Shown piece by piece: positions 11,261-20,951 of a DNA stretch of 25,915 nt. The notes under the pieces are model-generated. The model was given only the letters and a program-made list of their open reading frames with translations, ran no database searches and was not told the origin of the DNA. Within the stretch, counting starts at the first letter, position 1; each line of letters opens with the position of its first letter. This DNA comes from Chara braunii. Taxonomy: Eukaryota > Streptophyta > Charophyceae > Charales > Characeae. The DNA lies in contig BFEA01000008.1 in NCBI GenBank assembly GCA_003427395.1, positions 6,184,262 to 6,210,176 of the forward strand. The letters run 5' to 3'. Made by a program: the position numbers and the translations under genes.

Positions 11261-11320
11261 ACAGGTTCCTGCTGGCCTGCGGATCCAAACCTCGCTCGCA
11301 CTATTCCTTGCACACTCGCC

Positions 11321-12270
11321 GAGTCCGGACCTCGGCGAACCTCGGATCCGTGATAATGCGAAGTCCGCGGGGATCCGGACTTCTACTGCACGGTTCCTCG
11401 CACAGACGTCAAGTTCGCACCCCGAGGACTTCGCTTGTCTCAATGTGCGGGTTCAGAACGCAGGTTTCTAGCTCCCGGGGTTTGGCACAACTTTGTATTT
11501 GAGAAAATGTGTAGCGCGCCGATTGATTCTCTCTCACGCGGTCTCGAGAAGTTCGGATCCCGGCGAACACCCTCCCGTGAATTCGGACATCGCGTGGCAA
11601 GTTCGGACCCCGGCGAACTTCGCGTCGCGCATGGTGTGGGTACTGATTGTGTCCTTTCTCGCGAACGGGTGTTTGCCACAACTTTTGTTTCGGAAAAATG
11701 CGAAGTCCGCTGGGATCCGTACTTCTCGTGCAATGGTTCCTCGTCCCATCATCGGGTTCGCTTGCTGGGCCGTGGATCCGAACCTGTTGTCTTCCTTTCG
11801 CAGTGCATGTGGCAGGAGATGTTCCTTTCACAAGTACGGATCCCGACGAATTTTCCAAGTTCGGATCCCGACGAATTTGAGTTGTCTTCCTTTCGCAATG
11901 CATGTGGCAGGAGATGTTCCTGCAGGGCCCTGGATCAGAACCTGCCGTGCACGGTTCCTCATGAAATCGTAAATTTCGGATCACGGCGGACTACGGATTC
12001 TATAAAATGCAAAGTCCGCTGAGATCCGAACTTCCCCTGCACGGTTCGTCGGAAAACCGTCGACTTCGGACCCCGGTGTGCTTCACCTTTCGGGTGGTGC
12101 GGGGTCTGACTGTGGACTTCCTGGCGGCCGGTGGATTGCCACAACTTTTCATTCGTGCGAAATTGTAAGTCCGCCTGGATCCGAACTTCTTGGCAGTTTT
12201 TGACGTCGGGTTTGGGAGACAGCTTCGTCTTTCCCGCGCAATCTCTCCAAGTTCGGATCCTGGCGAACAT
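11321..12270. repeat. Irregular cluster of quasi-palindrome copies
   Basis: Copies begin at 11321 (R), 11361 (F), 11411 (R), 11549 (R), 11599 (R), 11703 (F), 11832 (R), 11857 (R), 11972 (R), 12012 (F), 12062 (R), 12167 (F) and 12249 (R). Spacing is conserved in parts: F at 11361 to R at 11411 and F at 12012 to R at 12062 are both 50 bp and share TGCACGGTTC; F at 12167 to R at 12249 is 82 bp and matches the array loop. Two blocks reading GTTGTCTTCCTTTCGCA start about 94 bp apart (about 11787 and 11880). A sequence like TTGCCACAACTTTT precedes F copies at about 11667 and 12134. Confidence 0.8.
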
Positions 12271-12300
12271 GTCGCTGGGCGTGTTTGCGGCTGGCCCGCG

Positions 12301-12393
12301 GGCATACACTGCGTCTAATGCCATGGGTCGCACATCGCGAAATCGGATCTTGGGGCATACACTGCGTCTAATGCCATGGGTCGCACATCGCGA
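12301..12393. repeat. 40-bp direct repeat, period 53
   Basis: Positions 12301-12340 and 12354-12393 are identical (GGCATACACTGCGTC onward) with 13 bp between. It lies just before the decayed coding region that follows. Confidence 0.85.
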
Positions 12394-12468
12394 GACATGA
12401 CGCGTTTACGAGTGTCTCCGTGCCCGTGTGTGTCGTCGGGCATGTGCGCGTGGTGTGCAGGTTGCGTG

Positions 12469-13612
12469 ATGGAGGGGACCTTCTCGACACCACGCATCTT
12501 CGAGTCGATCTTCTCGAGACCACAGGCCATGAGTGCCGAGACGCACATTTGCTTAGCAGAACCTTTTCGTCCTTGTGCGAAATCCGTGCGGCATTTCAAC
12601 GGTGTGACGACGATCCACGGAGCGACCGCAGAAGACTTCGACGAGGACCTATGGATGACCGTCGTTCTGTGCAGGGACTTGACGACTGGGGCGAGGGCAA
12701 TTGGGCCAGTATGGAGAGTCACTGCCCTTGGGCAAGCCAGTACAAGTTCGCGAATATGTTGGAGTTCGGGGACCTCATCCCACTGCCTGACGCCGTCCTC
12801 GGACATAAGTTCTTGAACCAAATGTAAAAAGCACTAAGCTGCATTAGCCGCTATTTCAGTCGCCTCGAGTGCCACAACGTCAGGTCGTCGCCACGAACTT
12901 GGGGCGGCTCGCGGAAACAAGAGTTGATGGACTCCGCTCGTCGCTGCTTGTTCCTTAACCAGTACCCGCTCCGTTGCCCTGGGATTTCTCCACGAGCTGT
13001 GTCGTACTGTTGTGTGCGGTTGACTGTTTCCGGATCTGATTTCGCCAGAGTTCTGTGTGTCGCTGCTTCGAACAAGAGCAGGAAACTCGTCGACGCAGTT
13101 GTGCTCGTGTCGCGCAACGAGGTTGTGATTGAAGGGTCCAAATTCGTGCCGATGCATGGGCCTGAACGTGTGGATCGGTGGCCAGATTTGGTGATAGCAG
13201 GTCAGGTTCGAAACTATTCGTTGTTTCGTGAGGTTGAGGAGAAAGCGGCTGACATACGGGACTGCATAGGAAACTCCTTGGCACGACCGGGGGTGTTTGT
13301 TAGGATGAAATACATGTCCGTTTTTTTCGGAGATTGCATTGGTCGACGAACCGCAGACCCTCGTCTACGGATCGTCACTGAATGCTTTGTTTGGCTTCGG
13401 TTCACGACGTCGTCCCGGAGGATCCCCAAATATCGCCGCATCCGAACCGGTCTTTAGTCCTTCAGTTTGAGGGAAAAGAACGACGAGGGACGAGATGCGG
13501 TTGTGCTGCCTGACATGTCTGCGGAGAAGTGTGAGACTCCGCGGTTGCTGGTACACGTTGCACCGCGTGCTTGTCGTGCAAATCCCTGGTCGTCGTTCGG
13601 TTCAGTGACATG
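12469..13612 (+). pseudogene. Decayed coding region of unknown family
   Basis: I do not recognise the family. Protein-like sequence can be followed on the plus strand through several frame changes. It starts at the ATG at 12469, shifts near 12680 (the stretch CRDL is followed by DDWGEGNWASMESH in another frame), meets an in-frame TAA at 12825, continues to about 13340, shifts at a run of seven T near 13320, and shifts again near 13470, ending at a TGA near 13612. Recognisable non-repetitive stretches include FNGVTTIHGATAEDFDEDLW, VPMHGPERVDRWPDLVIAG, IALVDEPQTLVYGSSLNALF and DAVVLPDMSAEKCETPRLL. Composition is balanced, unlike the random frames around it. It could be an upstream exon of the gene at 14469-20296, or the remains of another element. 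Confidence 0.5.
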
Positions 13613-13672
13613 AAAAAAATCATGTTGGACGCCCGTCTATGACGCCGTCTCCTGCCATGTCGTGCCCTGGCG

Positions 13673-14422
13673 AAGTTCGGATCTCGGCGAACTTCGCGTT
13701 CTGGCCTCTCCGTTAATTTGTCTCTGATGTCATTGGCGTCGGGCGGGCCGTGGGAAAGACCCATCACCGTGGAAGGATCTGCCCGTAACCGCTTTTCGCC
13801 CGTCCACAATCAACATGTGCCAAACAGTCGGTCACTGTCGTAGCGAGATGCCAAAAGCACATTTAGAGATCCCCGTCGCAAGGTCATGCGAGCTTCGCGT
13901 TCCCTGAAACCCGTTGGAGATCCCGGTTGGCGGGCCCTCTTGTTGGAAATACCATTGGCACCGTGCTAGGACACCTTGCTAGGATCCCAACTTTCTGTCT
14001 GTCTCTCTCGCAGCCTCATGAAGTTCGGATCCCGGCGAACTTCCTGTGACGCCTGTGTATTGAACGGGCGCTGGGCTTGATGATCCCCGGTGGATTGCGA
14101 CACGAGTCAAACCCTGATCCACAACTACTCCTCTAGGGACTCATACAATATTGTCGCGGCTGCTCGTTCGAACTTGGCTTCATCCAATGCCAAGCTGTGC
14201 ATATCAGAAGAAGTTCGGATTTCGGCGAACTTGTCCTTCTCAAGCGGCCTTTTGTGTTAGTGCGGCCTTCCTGGGTCGTAGTTCAGTCCAATCTGTGTTT
14301 GCCTGACGCCGTCTCTGCCTGTCACATTTTCCTGAAGTTCGGATCCCGACGAACTTCACGTTTCGGTGGGTGCGTTGGTTCGGCTTCGGACAGGCACTTT
14401 TAGTACGGATCTCGGCGAACTT
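13673..14422. repeat. Five same-orientation quasi-palindromes in a gene-free spacer
   Basis: Copies begin at 13673, 14021, 14211, 14335 and 14401, all in the R orientation, at irregular spacing (348, 190, 124 and 66 bp). Several match the consensus at nearly every position. I see no gene between about 13613 and 14468. Confidence 0.8.
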
Positions 14423-14468
14423 CGAGTCCTGAACTTTGCTTAACGGATGACACTGCCCCGTCCAACGC

Positions 14469-14586
14469 GTGCGTCACCACCCGTCCATTCCCGGTCGGGT
14501 GGACATCCGTGTTCCGGAAAAAACCGACGTGGTTGTCGCCCGACTGCATGAAACGTGTGCCCTTGTAAAGAATGATCTCGTTGCAG
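14469..14586 (+). CDS. Candidate upstream exon of the ParB-like gene
   Basis: The frame from 14469 reads as ordinary protein (RVDIRVPEKTDVVVARLHET) up to a consensus donor CAG|GTGAGA after 14586. It ends in phase 1. Joining that G to the AC at 14774-14775 makes a GAC codon and leads straight into the ATG-containing frame of the next segment. The upstream boundary is not clear: a TGA lies in frame near 14450, and no obvious acceptor was found. Splicing is inferred from sequence only. Confidence 0.5.
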
Positions 14587-14773
14587 GTGAGAGGTCATTG
14601 CTGGTCTTCACGTTAGAAGTTCGCCGGGATCCGAACTTCGAGGTCCTCGGATAGCGTCATGTGACCGACGTGTTGAGGGCAAGGTGTGCCTCCTCTGTTT
14701 TTCGCCTGCGTTGTGCTTTGACTGCGATTTGACGCTCGCTGGTGTTTTATTTGCTTTCCGTTGTCGTCCGCAG
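14587..14773 (+). other. Candidate 187-bp spliceosomal intron
   Basis: It begins GTGAGA after CAG and ends with a T/C-rich run and CCGCAG before ACAATATG. Phase is preserved across the junction. One full F copy of the quasi-palindrome (14617-14638) lies inside it. Confidence 0.5.
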
Positions 14774-15789
14774 ACAATATGTCTTCGTCCAGGGGCGAAG
14801 GGGAGCCTGCAGCGACCTCCGGGATGGGATCTGGGAAAGATTCTACAAAACGGTCGTCCACAACCTCGAGGACGTGGTCCGACCACACTAGGTCGAAATG
14901 GTTCGTCGACTGGTGCTGTGCTGATGCTGCGAGCCCAGTCCAACAGCCGTGTGGTTCTGTGATCTTCGTCGAAGCCAACAAGCGCCGCAGGGTTCTGGGG
15001 TTTGTCTTGCGGTGGGAGAATGCGAAAGACAGTCGTCGACAGTTTTACATGAAACATGTGTACGGTTCGAAGGGGAACGTCGTCGCCAGTGCCAAGGGGG
15101 CAGTTCTCGACATGTGTCTGTTCGAGGGGTTCGGAGCGGGTGTTGCGAACACCCCGTTCTACAACGACCTCCGGCGACAGGGCGGGTTTGTTTTGGGGCG
15201 AGAGTTTTTCGACCTGTTGGAGGACAAGGGCATCGCCCTCGACGTCCCTTGCGAAGTCGGTCCCGACCTGGAACTGTCGATGCCTTTGCAGCCGTGCGGC
15301 GGTTGTGAGTCGAGCGGGGCAGCGGGGGAGGGGGGTGATCTGGGTTCCGGGGAGGCTACACATGTGCAGTGGGAGGATGCCAGAGGTCAGTTTGACGACA
15401 ACAAAGATGAGGCGATACCTCGTCCGCCGTTTTCGCCGTTGAGGGAAAGAGACAGGTTCGTGCTGTCCATACCTGGGGTCCGGCAACAGACCGCAGCGGA
15501 TCCCGAAGAAGAGGGAGTCCTGTGTGGGTCTGACTTGGATCCCGCCGAGGACCATGGCGCGGAAGGCGAGGCCGTGGGCGGGGAGGGAGCGCAGGGCACT
15601 CCCCAAAAAAGGAGGGGAGAATGTCAAGAAGATTTGGTGGGCTCTTCGAAGAAAGAGAAGACCAAGACCCCGAGGACTACGGGAGAGAAACGGAAGGGGA
15701 GGGGGGTGGAAGAGGGCCACCTGGGTAGCAAACGTCCAGCTTCGAAACATAAACAGCCTGAGTCGGGACCTTCTTCACCACGGCCTGCC

Positions 15790-16287
15790 ATCGACGTGGA
15801 CGCCGGGTACTTCCTGGAGTACAAAGACGGCGTCAGGACAAGGCGGGAGTTTGAGATCAGCCCGGCTCAGATCGTTGACATAAGGGAGTGGGAGAATCTT
15901 TACAACCAGCGGTCGCTAGATCCCGTCCTCGTGGAAACGATAAGGGAAGCAATGCGGTTTGCGTTGGAAAATAAAGAACAGACGTACGAGTTGCCGGTCT
16001 TCAAGCTCGCACCACTGGGGCTTCAAAAACCAACTCCTGGGACCAAGGCACAACGTCTGAAGCCAGAGGAGTGGAAGGATGAGCTGGCGGGAGAATACTA
16101 CTACTACGCGGTGTGCGGGCAGCACAACGCGGCTGCAGCCAGGTCGCTGCTCGGCAGCGAGGTGGCCAAGAAGTACAATTTCGAGCGGTGGCCGGCACGG
16201 ATGGTGTACTTTTCCGACGATGACTTCGAAGGGTATTTTCTTGTTAGTTCACAGGACAACAAGAAGGACCTGAAGGCGCCTCCCAGA
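15790..16287 (+). other. ParB/sulfiredoxin-like domain
   Basis: Within the long gene (about residues 338-503 from the Met at 14779), the order matches ParB-fold nuclease and DNA-binding domains: a segment like SLDPVLVETIREAM, then a strand LPVFKL, then YYYAVCGQHNAAAARSLLG in the position of the family's G-E-R-R or G-Q-H-R box, then WPARMVYFSDDDFEGYFLV and SQDN. In the family this fold binds a nucleotide or cuts DNA. Here the box reads GQHNAAAA (about residues 447-454) and lacks the usual Arg, so activity is uncertain. The call rests on motif order and spacing seen by eye; a profile search would settle it. Confidence 0.5.
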
Positions 16288-17127
16288 TAGTTGAAACTTT
16301 CTATGAAAGACATTTGATCGCAGTGAAAGCATGACGGTTGCCCGAGAGCTGTGATGGGGAACCCTAGCGGGAAACAAGATCAGGTCCGGGTTTGGCGTAA
16401 GTTTTGTATATCGGCGCTTCATAAGGCACCTCAAAACAGCTTGTGGCTTCTCGCGGATCAAAAGGAGGAGGAGGCCATTAAGAAGCAAAATGCTGCCCTG
16501 CGTTCTTACTTACCTCTGGCGATGGCCGCGGAAAATGTCTGGAAACTAGCCGTGGAATTTTTCGAAAAATTGGAGACTGGCAGATTGCTGAGCCACGATG
16601 GGGCGAAGCGGACCGTCAAAAAGAAGAAGGTCAAAAACGTAAAGCCTGGGGTCGCCTACATCCACAACGACAAATTGGGCAAAACGGAGGTGGTGTACAA
16701 CATCCCCGTGGACCCGCTGAATAAAAAGGGCAAAAAGGAGAAAGAGGAGGGCGATTGGTTCGTGCAAGTGCCAGACCCGGACGCGCATTGTTGGAAAGCA
16801 ATGGAATCACTCACGGACAATGAGAAGTGTCGCGTTATGAAAAAGGTGCTTGCTTGCGAGGTCGTTTGGGTCCAGGCCGGCTCCCCATCGTTGGCGAAGT
16901 TGGGAAAGCTCAGCGTGCAGGACATGGTTCAGCTGGTGAAGTGCGACCGCGTGCTGGTCCGGTTGTGGAATTACTACCAATTCAAACACGAGAAGAGGCC
17001 GGACGAGGACTGGATCCTAAGGTACCCTTTCCTGAAATCGAGGTCTGCCGTGTTCAAGAAGTTTGAAGGTTAGGAATTGGATGACGAGTTGTAGGATAAC
17101 AGCAGGAAATACGTTTCCGACTCGGCG

Positions 17128-18050
17128 TTGTTCAAGGACTGCCCGCCGTACATGGGTTGCGACCAGGACAACTCGATTGAGGTGACGGAGAAGTTGGCGG
17201 GCCACAAGAAGTTGTCCGTCGAGTGGAGAAACAAGGTTCTCTCCGTGTTGAATGGAAACAGACTGAAGAGCCGGGAAGTCGCACTTGCCGAAGGCGTCGT
17301 TCACATTAAATGGAAAGACACGGGGGACGTGACATCCATCGCGCCGTTCGCCAACGACCCTTTTGAGGCAGACATCAGGGGCGCAGAGCTGAAGGAGGCA
17401 GTGGCTGCCACAAAGAGCCACACGTTCGTCCTAGATCTGTGCGAGCCGGTTGACCTCAAACTGTGGAAGCCCCAAGCGTGGGAGACTTTGAATTCCTATC
17501 TTCAGACGTGGTGTCCCTCGTATTAGACTCTCGTTGTTTTTGTGTCGCGGCAACACAACCTGTCGTTTCTCGCCAGCATGCACCATCTTTCTTTCGTCAA
17601 GCTGTTGGAAGGAAAGTGGGTGCGGAAAGTGCAGCAAAAAAAAAGCTTCCCCGTTGGGAACAATTTGTACACGGAGGAAGCCCGCATGTACATCCTCTTC
17701 AAGGGTGACGATCTGCGCGTCAACACGTCCGTGGTCTACGAGGGAAACCTGCCCATGGGTGCCGCTGCTGCGGTGCGATTGCCTCAGAGGGTCACCCAAA
17801 CGGATGTGTCCGAGATTCCTTTCACGCCTTGCGACTGGTCACTGGTGGCGCCTGAACGACAGGGCAGCGTCTACGGGGATATGTAACGCAATCCAACCCA
17901 ATTCGTCGGTCTTCTTGATTTTCTTGGCAAGAAGGGAGAGGTGTTGTGTTCCTTGGGAAACCGCACGCGCGAAGCGTCTGGGAGCTTCTGAAGGCCGGCC
18001 GACACGTTGTTGCAATGGAAGGGAACTCCGACCTCTTGCAATTCACGATG
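17128..18050 (+). other. Degenerate N4/N6 DNA methyltransferase-like region
   Basis: Segment order suggests the permuted (beta-class) layout. A strand ending TFVLDLCEP sits where the catalytic DPPY/SPPY motif would lie, followed by a W-rich helix and TLVVFVSRQHN. Much later comes GLLDFLGKKGEV, then a short loop containing GK, then RSVWELLKAGRHVVAMEGN, which resembles the SAM-binding strand-loop-helix and acidic ribose contact of this class. Both key motifs are altered (DLCEP for DPPY, LGKPHA for the FxGxG loop), so it is either inactive or a divergent group. A stop lies at 17524 and another at 17884, and the frame changes near 17940. Confidence is limited because no residue is diagnostic alone. 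Confidence 0.35.
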
Positions 18051-19348
18051 CAGGTNGTGAAAAGNGAGGTCAATTNGAGTGGGNACAATTGTGAGTTCAT
18101 GGTCGTGAGGCCAACACGGGATAAGGTGTGGAGCAAGAAGACGGATATGTGGTTCAAGTTGAGCGAGAGGAAGAGGAACAAGATATACTTTTTTTTGTTC
18201 CTTCAAACGCGTCCGAGGAGGGATACTGACACCGAGTACATCCGCCGGAAGGACCACATGTTGGCACTGCTCGACAACTACCACTTCGCCTCCCGCATGA
18301 ACGCGAAGACGTTCATCGAAAGGCTGCAGTCGTTGTACTTCGTGGAGTCCGAGGAGCAGTTGAAGTTAGCCAGTTACGCTTCCCTGATCTCCACTGACGA
18401 CGAGGAAGCCATAGGTGTAAAGTTTGTCGCCAACGCGAAGGAGGAGGAGCGACACGGAGAGCATCGACCTGCACCACGACCCGGCTCTGGCGGACCACGA
18501 CCGAGGGTCCTCGTCGGCCGGTCCGTCACCAAGCGCTGCAGCCCTCGTGTCACCATTGGCCAAACCGGTGCTGGGCACCACGCCGATGAAGTTGCTGGAG
18601 AGACTTAGAGCTTTGGCCGCCCCCCCGCCCGCTTTGCGTCCCGGGTCCGTTGTCCCGCCCGATCATCCGTCTTGGAAGGATGACAACATCTACTTCCTGC
18701 TTGAACCGCAACGTCATTCACCTGAGCAGGACTGGGGTCATGACATGGTTTGGCATCCGGGAGTCATCCAGCCAGCGATACGAAATGGCGAGTGGGTCAT
18801 AGCCGTGGCAATCCTAGGCGCGGGATGAGTGTCATTCCCACGCGAGTCGAAGTCCAACTTCCTGCACCTCGCGAGGATTTCGGTCCTTCAGAAAGTGAAG
18901 GTCGAAAATGACACTTTAGCACCCGGCGACCTGTCCCTCATTTCCACTGTCGGTCGACTGTTTGACGAGCTTCAGGACAAGTGCTGGTTGGAATTGACGG
19001 AGGACTACTACGAGCTCGACACGAGTCCGTCGAAGGGCGTGGTGGACTGGAAAGTGCCCCCTCCCAGTGGGCCGGACGGTGGTTCCGGGGGGGGGTCACC
19101 TGGAAGCGGAGAGGATGGGGGTGGCGACGCAGGGGGTGGCAAAGGAATCCCGCCTATGGGGGAGAGAGGGTCTCACGGCGGCAACACGACACCGGGAGGC
19201 AGCGCCGGGATGGCGGGTTTCGCCGTCGACAGGCACTCGGCCCGAGCACACGACACACTCCGCCGACCCCCAGACTTCGTCCGTGGGCTCAGCGAGGGAC
19301 ACGTTGGCAGCCTTGGTTGCTCTGGGCATTCGCTCGGCCAGAAAGCCG

Positions 19349-19589
19349 AAGTTCGCCGGGATCCGAACTACGTCGGGTGAGGAGCCGCCAGAGCGGTTCG
19401 GAATGCGAAGCTGCTCGGGGTCGGGGGATCCAAGCACGGATCGAGAAATTCGCAGCATTGCGGCGCGGAACGGAGACGTCGGAACGGTGTCGCCCTCGCG
19501 GGAGCGACGGCCGCAAGGATTGCAGCGGGAGGCTGCAAGTGCAGGGTCCGGCGACACGGAGACCACGAAGTCCGCCGAGATCCGAACTT
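19349..19589 (+). repeat. Two quasi-palindromes inside a reading frame
   Basis: F copies at 19349-19370 and 19568-19589 lie in the tail of the long gene and are read through as KFAGIRTT and KSAEIRTS. The motif has no stop in any of the six frames, so it can enter coding sequence without ending it if its length suits the frame. Confidence 0.7.
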
Positions 19590-20296
19590 CGTCGGGTGGG
19601 GGGTGTCGGCCAGGGATTGTCGTGCCGTTGAGAGGGGCAGCGTGCATGGGGACGGAAGGGCGGTCCTCGCGATTCGGCACGGGTACCACGGAAGGGGACG
19701 AGTTTTGTGGGAGGGAAGTAGGGGAGGAAAGGGAGGAACAGAAGGGGGCGCAAGAAGGGGAGGAAGAAGGGGAAGAAGAGGTGGAAGGGGAGGAAGCGGG
19801 AGAAACAGAGCTAATTGATTTGTTTGAAGGAAGGGAGGGTGCTGGGTCTGGAGAGGACGAAGTGGAACACAGTGAGGACGATGCCGGATCTGGAGAGTCG
19901 TCTGACGAGTTCGGACAACTGTACGGAGAGCATCACGAGGATGATGTCGACGACGATGCCACGGCAATAGAGATGGAGACACAAGTGGTCAGCAGCCTTT
20001 CCGCAGAGCCTGAAGATTATGCGGTCCGGCCACTGACGTCTGCTGTCGACTTGCAGCACCGGTTCGACGAGGCTTCCGTCGCTATCAGCCCGTATGAAAA
20101 AAGTCGGCGTATAAGCATCGACGAAGTTATCGACGGTATCCTCGGCGACCACAACGTGTCTGCCCGTCCGTCCGCAACTGCCAACGTCGCATCTTCCATG
20201 GTAGCTGCCCTCGCTTCGTCGCCGCTGAAGTCTCTGGTGCTGCAGGCCACCCTTGCCGCCGAAGGGGAAGCGAGTGCGGTGGAGGACAGTATTTGA

Positions 20297-20569
20297 CGTC
20301 CCCAAAAAAATCGAGGTTCGGCGGTCAAGCTCTCGACGTGCTCGCTTTGCCTGCGCCAAATTCTTTATCGAAGGAGCGGAGAGAGAGACAGACTGGTAAG
20401 CCTTGAAGAACGCCTGTGCATCCGAATGTCGCCGGATTACAGTCCGCACTATACACACGACGACTGTCCACACTGTCTGTGCATACGGGAAGTTCCGGGT
20501 GTCGGCATGCTACAGCCAGAAGCCCTTCCTACTCCAGCTCATCGGCCTGTCTGTGACTCGGCCGGGTTG
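20297..20569. other. Spacer without recognisable gene
   Basis: The spacer lies between two elements on opposite strands. It could hold a terminal repeat of the gypsy element, but its partner would lie outside the window, so no LTR can be defined. A minus-strand frame here overlaps the opposite gene and is not supported. Confidence 0.4.
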
Positions 20570-20881
20570 CTAGTCCACGTACACCCCCGCATACGTCAGC
20601 CGATCACAAAGTAACGAGTACGCCACCAGATCAGCAACCCCGGGCGCTGGCACGTTCACCTGCTGAATGTCGTATCGCAACTGCCTCTCCTCATTGAACT
20701 GATGCCGCAACAAGCGATCTGCAAGCGGCGTCTGGAAATGCTCGAGGGGCTCATGCTCCAGCTGGCGATGGTTAATCCTGCTCCCTGAAACTCTCAGCAC
20801 CAAGGGACGAGGCAAATCAGGAAGAGGAAGAAGACGAAGAAGGAGAGGAGGAGAGAGAGGACGAAGGCTCGGATGGGGCAC
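20570..20881 (-). pseudogene. Possible C-terminal extension of the gypsy pol
   Basis: A 103-residue minus-strand frame downstream of the integrase contains balanced, protein-like sequence (for example HFQTPLADRLLRHQFNEERQ and VPAPGVADLVAYSLLCDRL) after a Pro/Leu-rich start. It is in a different frame from the integrase end at 20952. No chromodomain pattern was recognised. It may be the tail of the polyprotein after a frameshift, or an unrelated remnant. Confidence 0.35.
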
Positions 20882-20951
20882 GAGCCGATTCGCGGCCCGG
20901 AGATGGCCGAAACAGCCGAAGAGCCGCTGCGTGTCAGGTAAGCGATCTGGC

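Larger units (their letters stand above)
14774..20296 (+). pseudogene. Long decayed gene with ParB-like and methyltransferase-like parts
   Basis: Frame 1 runs from 14774 (first Met 14779) to about 17930 through in-frame stops at 16288 (TAG), 16315 and 16324 (TGA), 17071 and 17092 (TAG), 17524 (TAG) and 17884 (TAA). Coding-quality sequence continues on both sides of each. It moves to another frame near 17940, returns near 18445 at a GGA-repeat run, meets a TGA at 18826, and shifts once more near 19086-19095 at a run of G to reach a frame that ends with TGA at 20294. The order is: N-terminal unknown domain (about residues 40-170), low-complexity basic and acidic linker, ParB-like domain, unknown Lys-rich region, methyltransferase-like region, and a long acidic, Ser/Gly-rich tail. 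Four Ns lie at 18056, 18065, 18076 and 18084. Many-copy element or decayed host gene cannot be told apart from one copy. Confidence 0.6.

Noticed and set aside
10727-12270. CRISPR-like array
   Set aside because: Repeats alternate in orientation, the spacers are conserved rather than unique, and the setting is eukaryotic with no cas genes.
2386-19589. GGATCC-containing motif as a cloning linker or vector residue
   Set aside because: Copies are diverged, include changed GGATCC sites and extend beyond the restriction site, so they are genomic.
19811-20473. Minus-strand frame of 220 residues
   Set aside because: It lies antisense to the acidic tail of the plus-strand gene and has no motif of its own.
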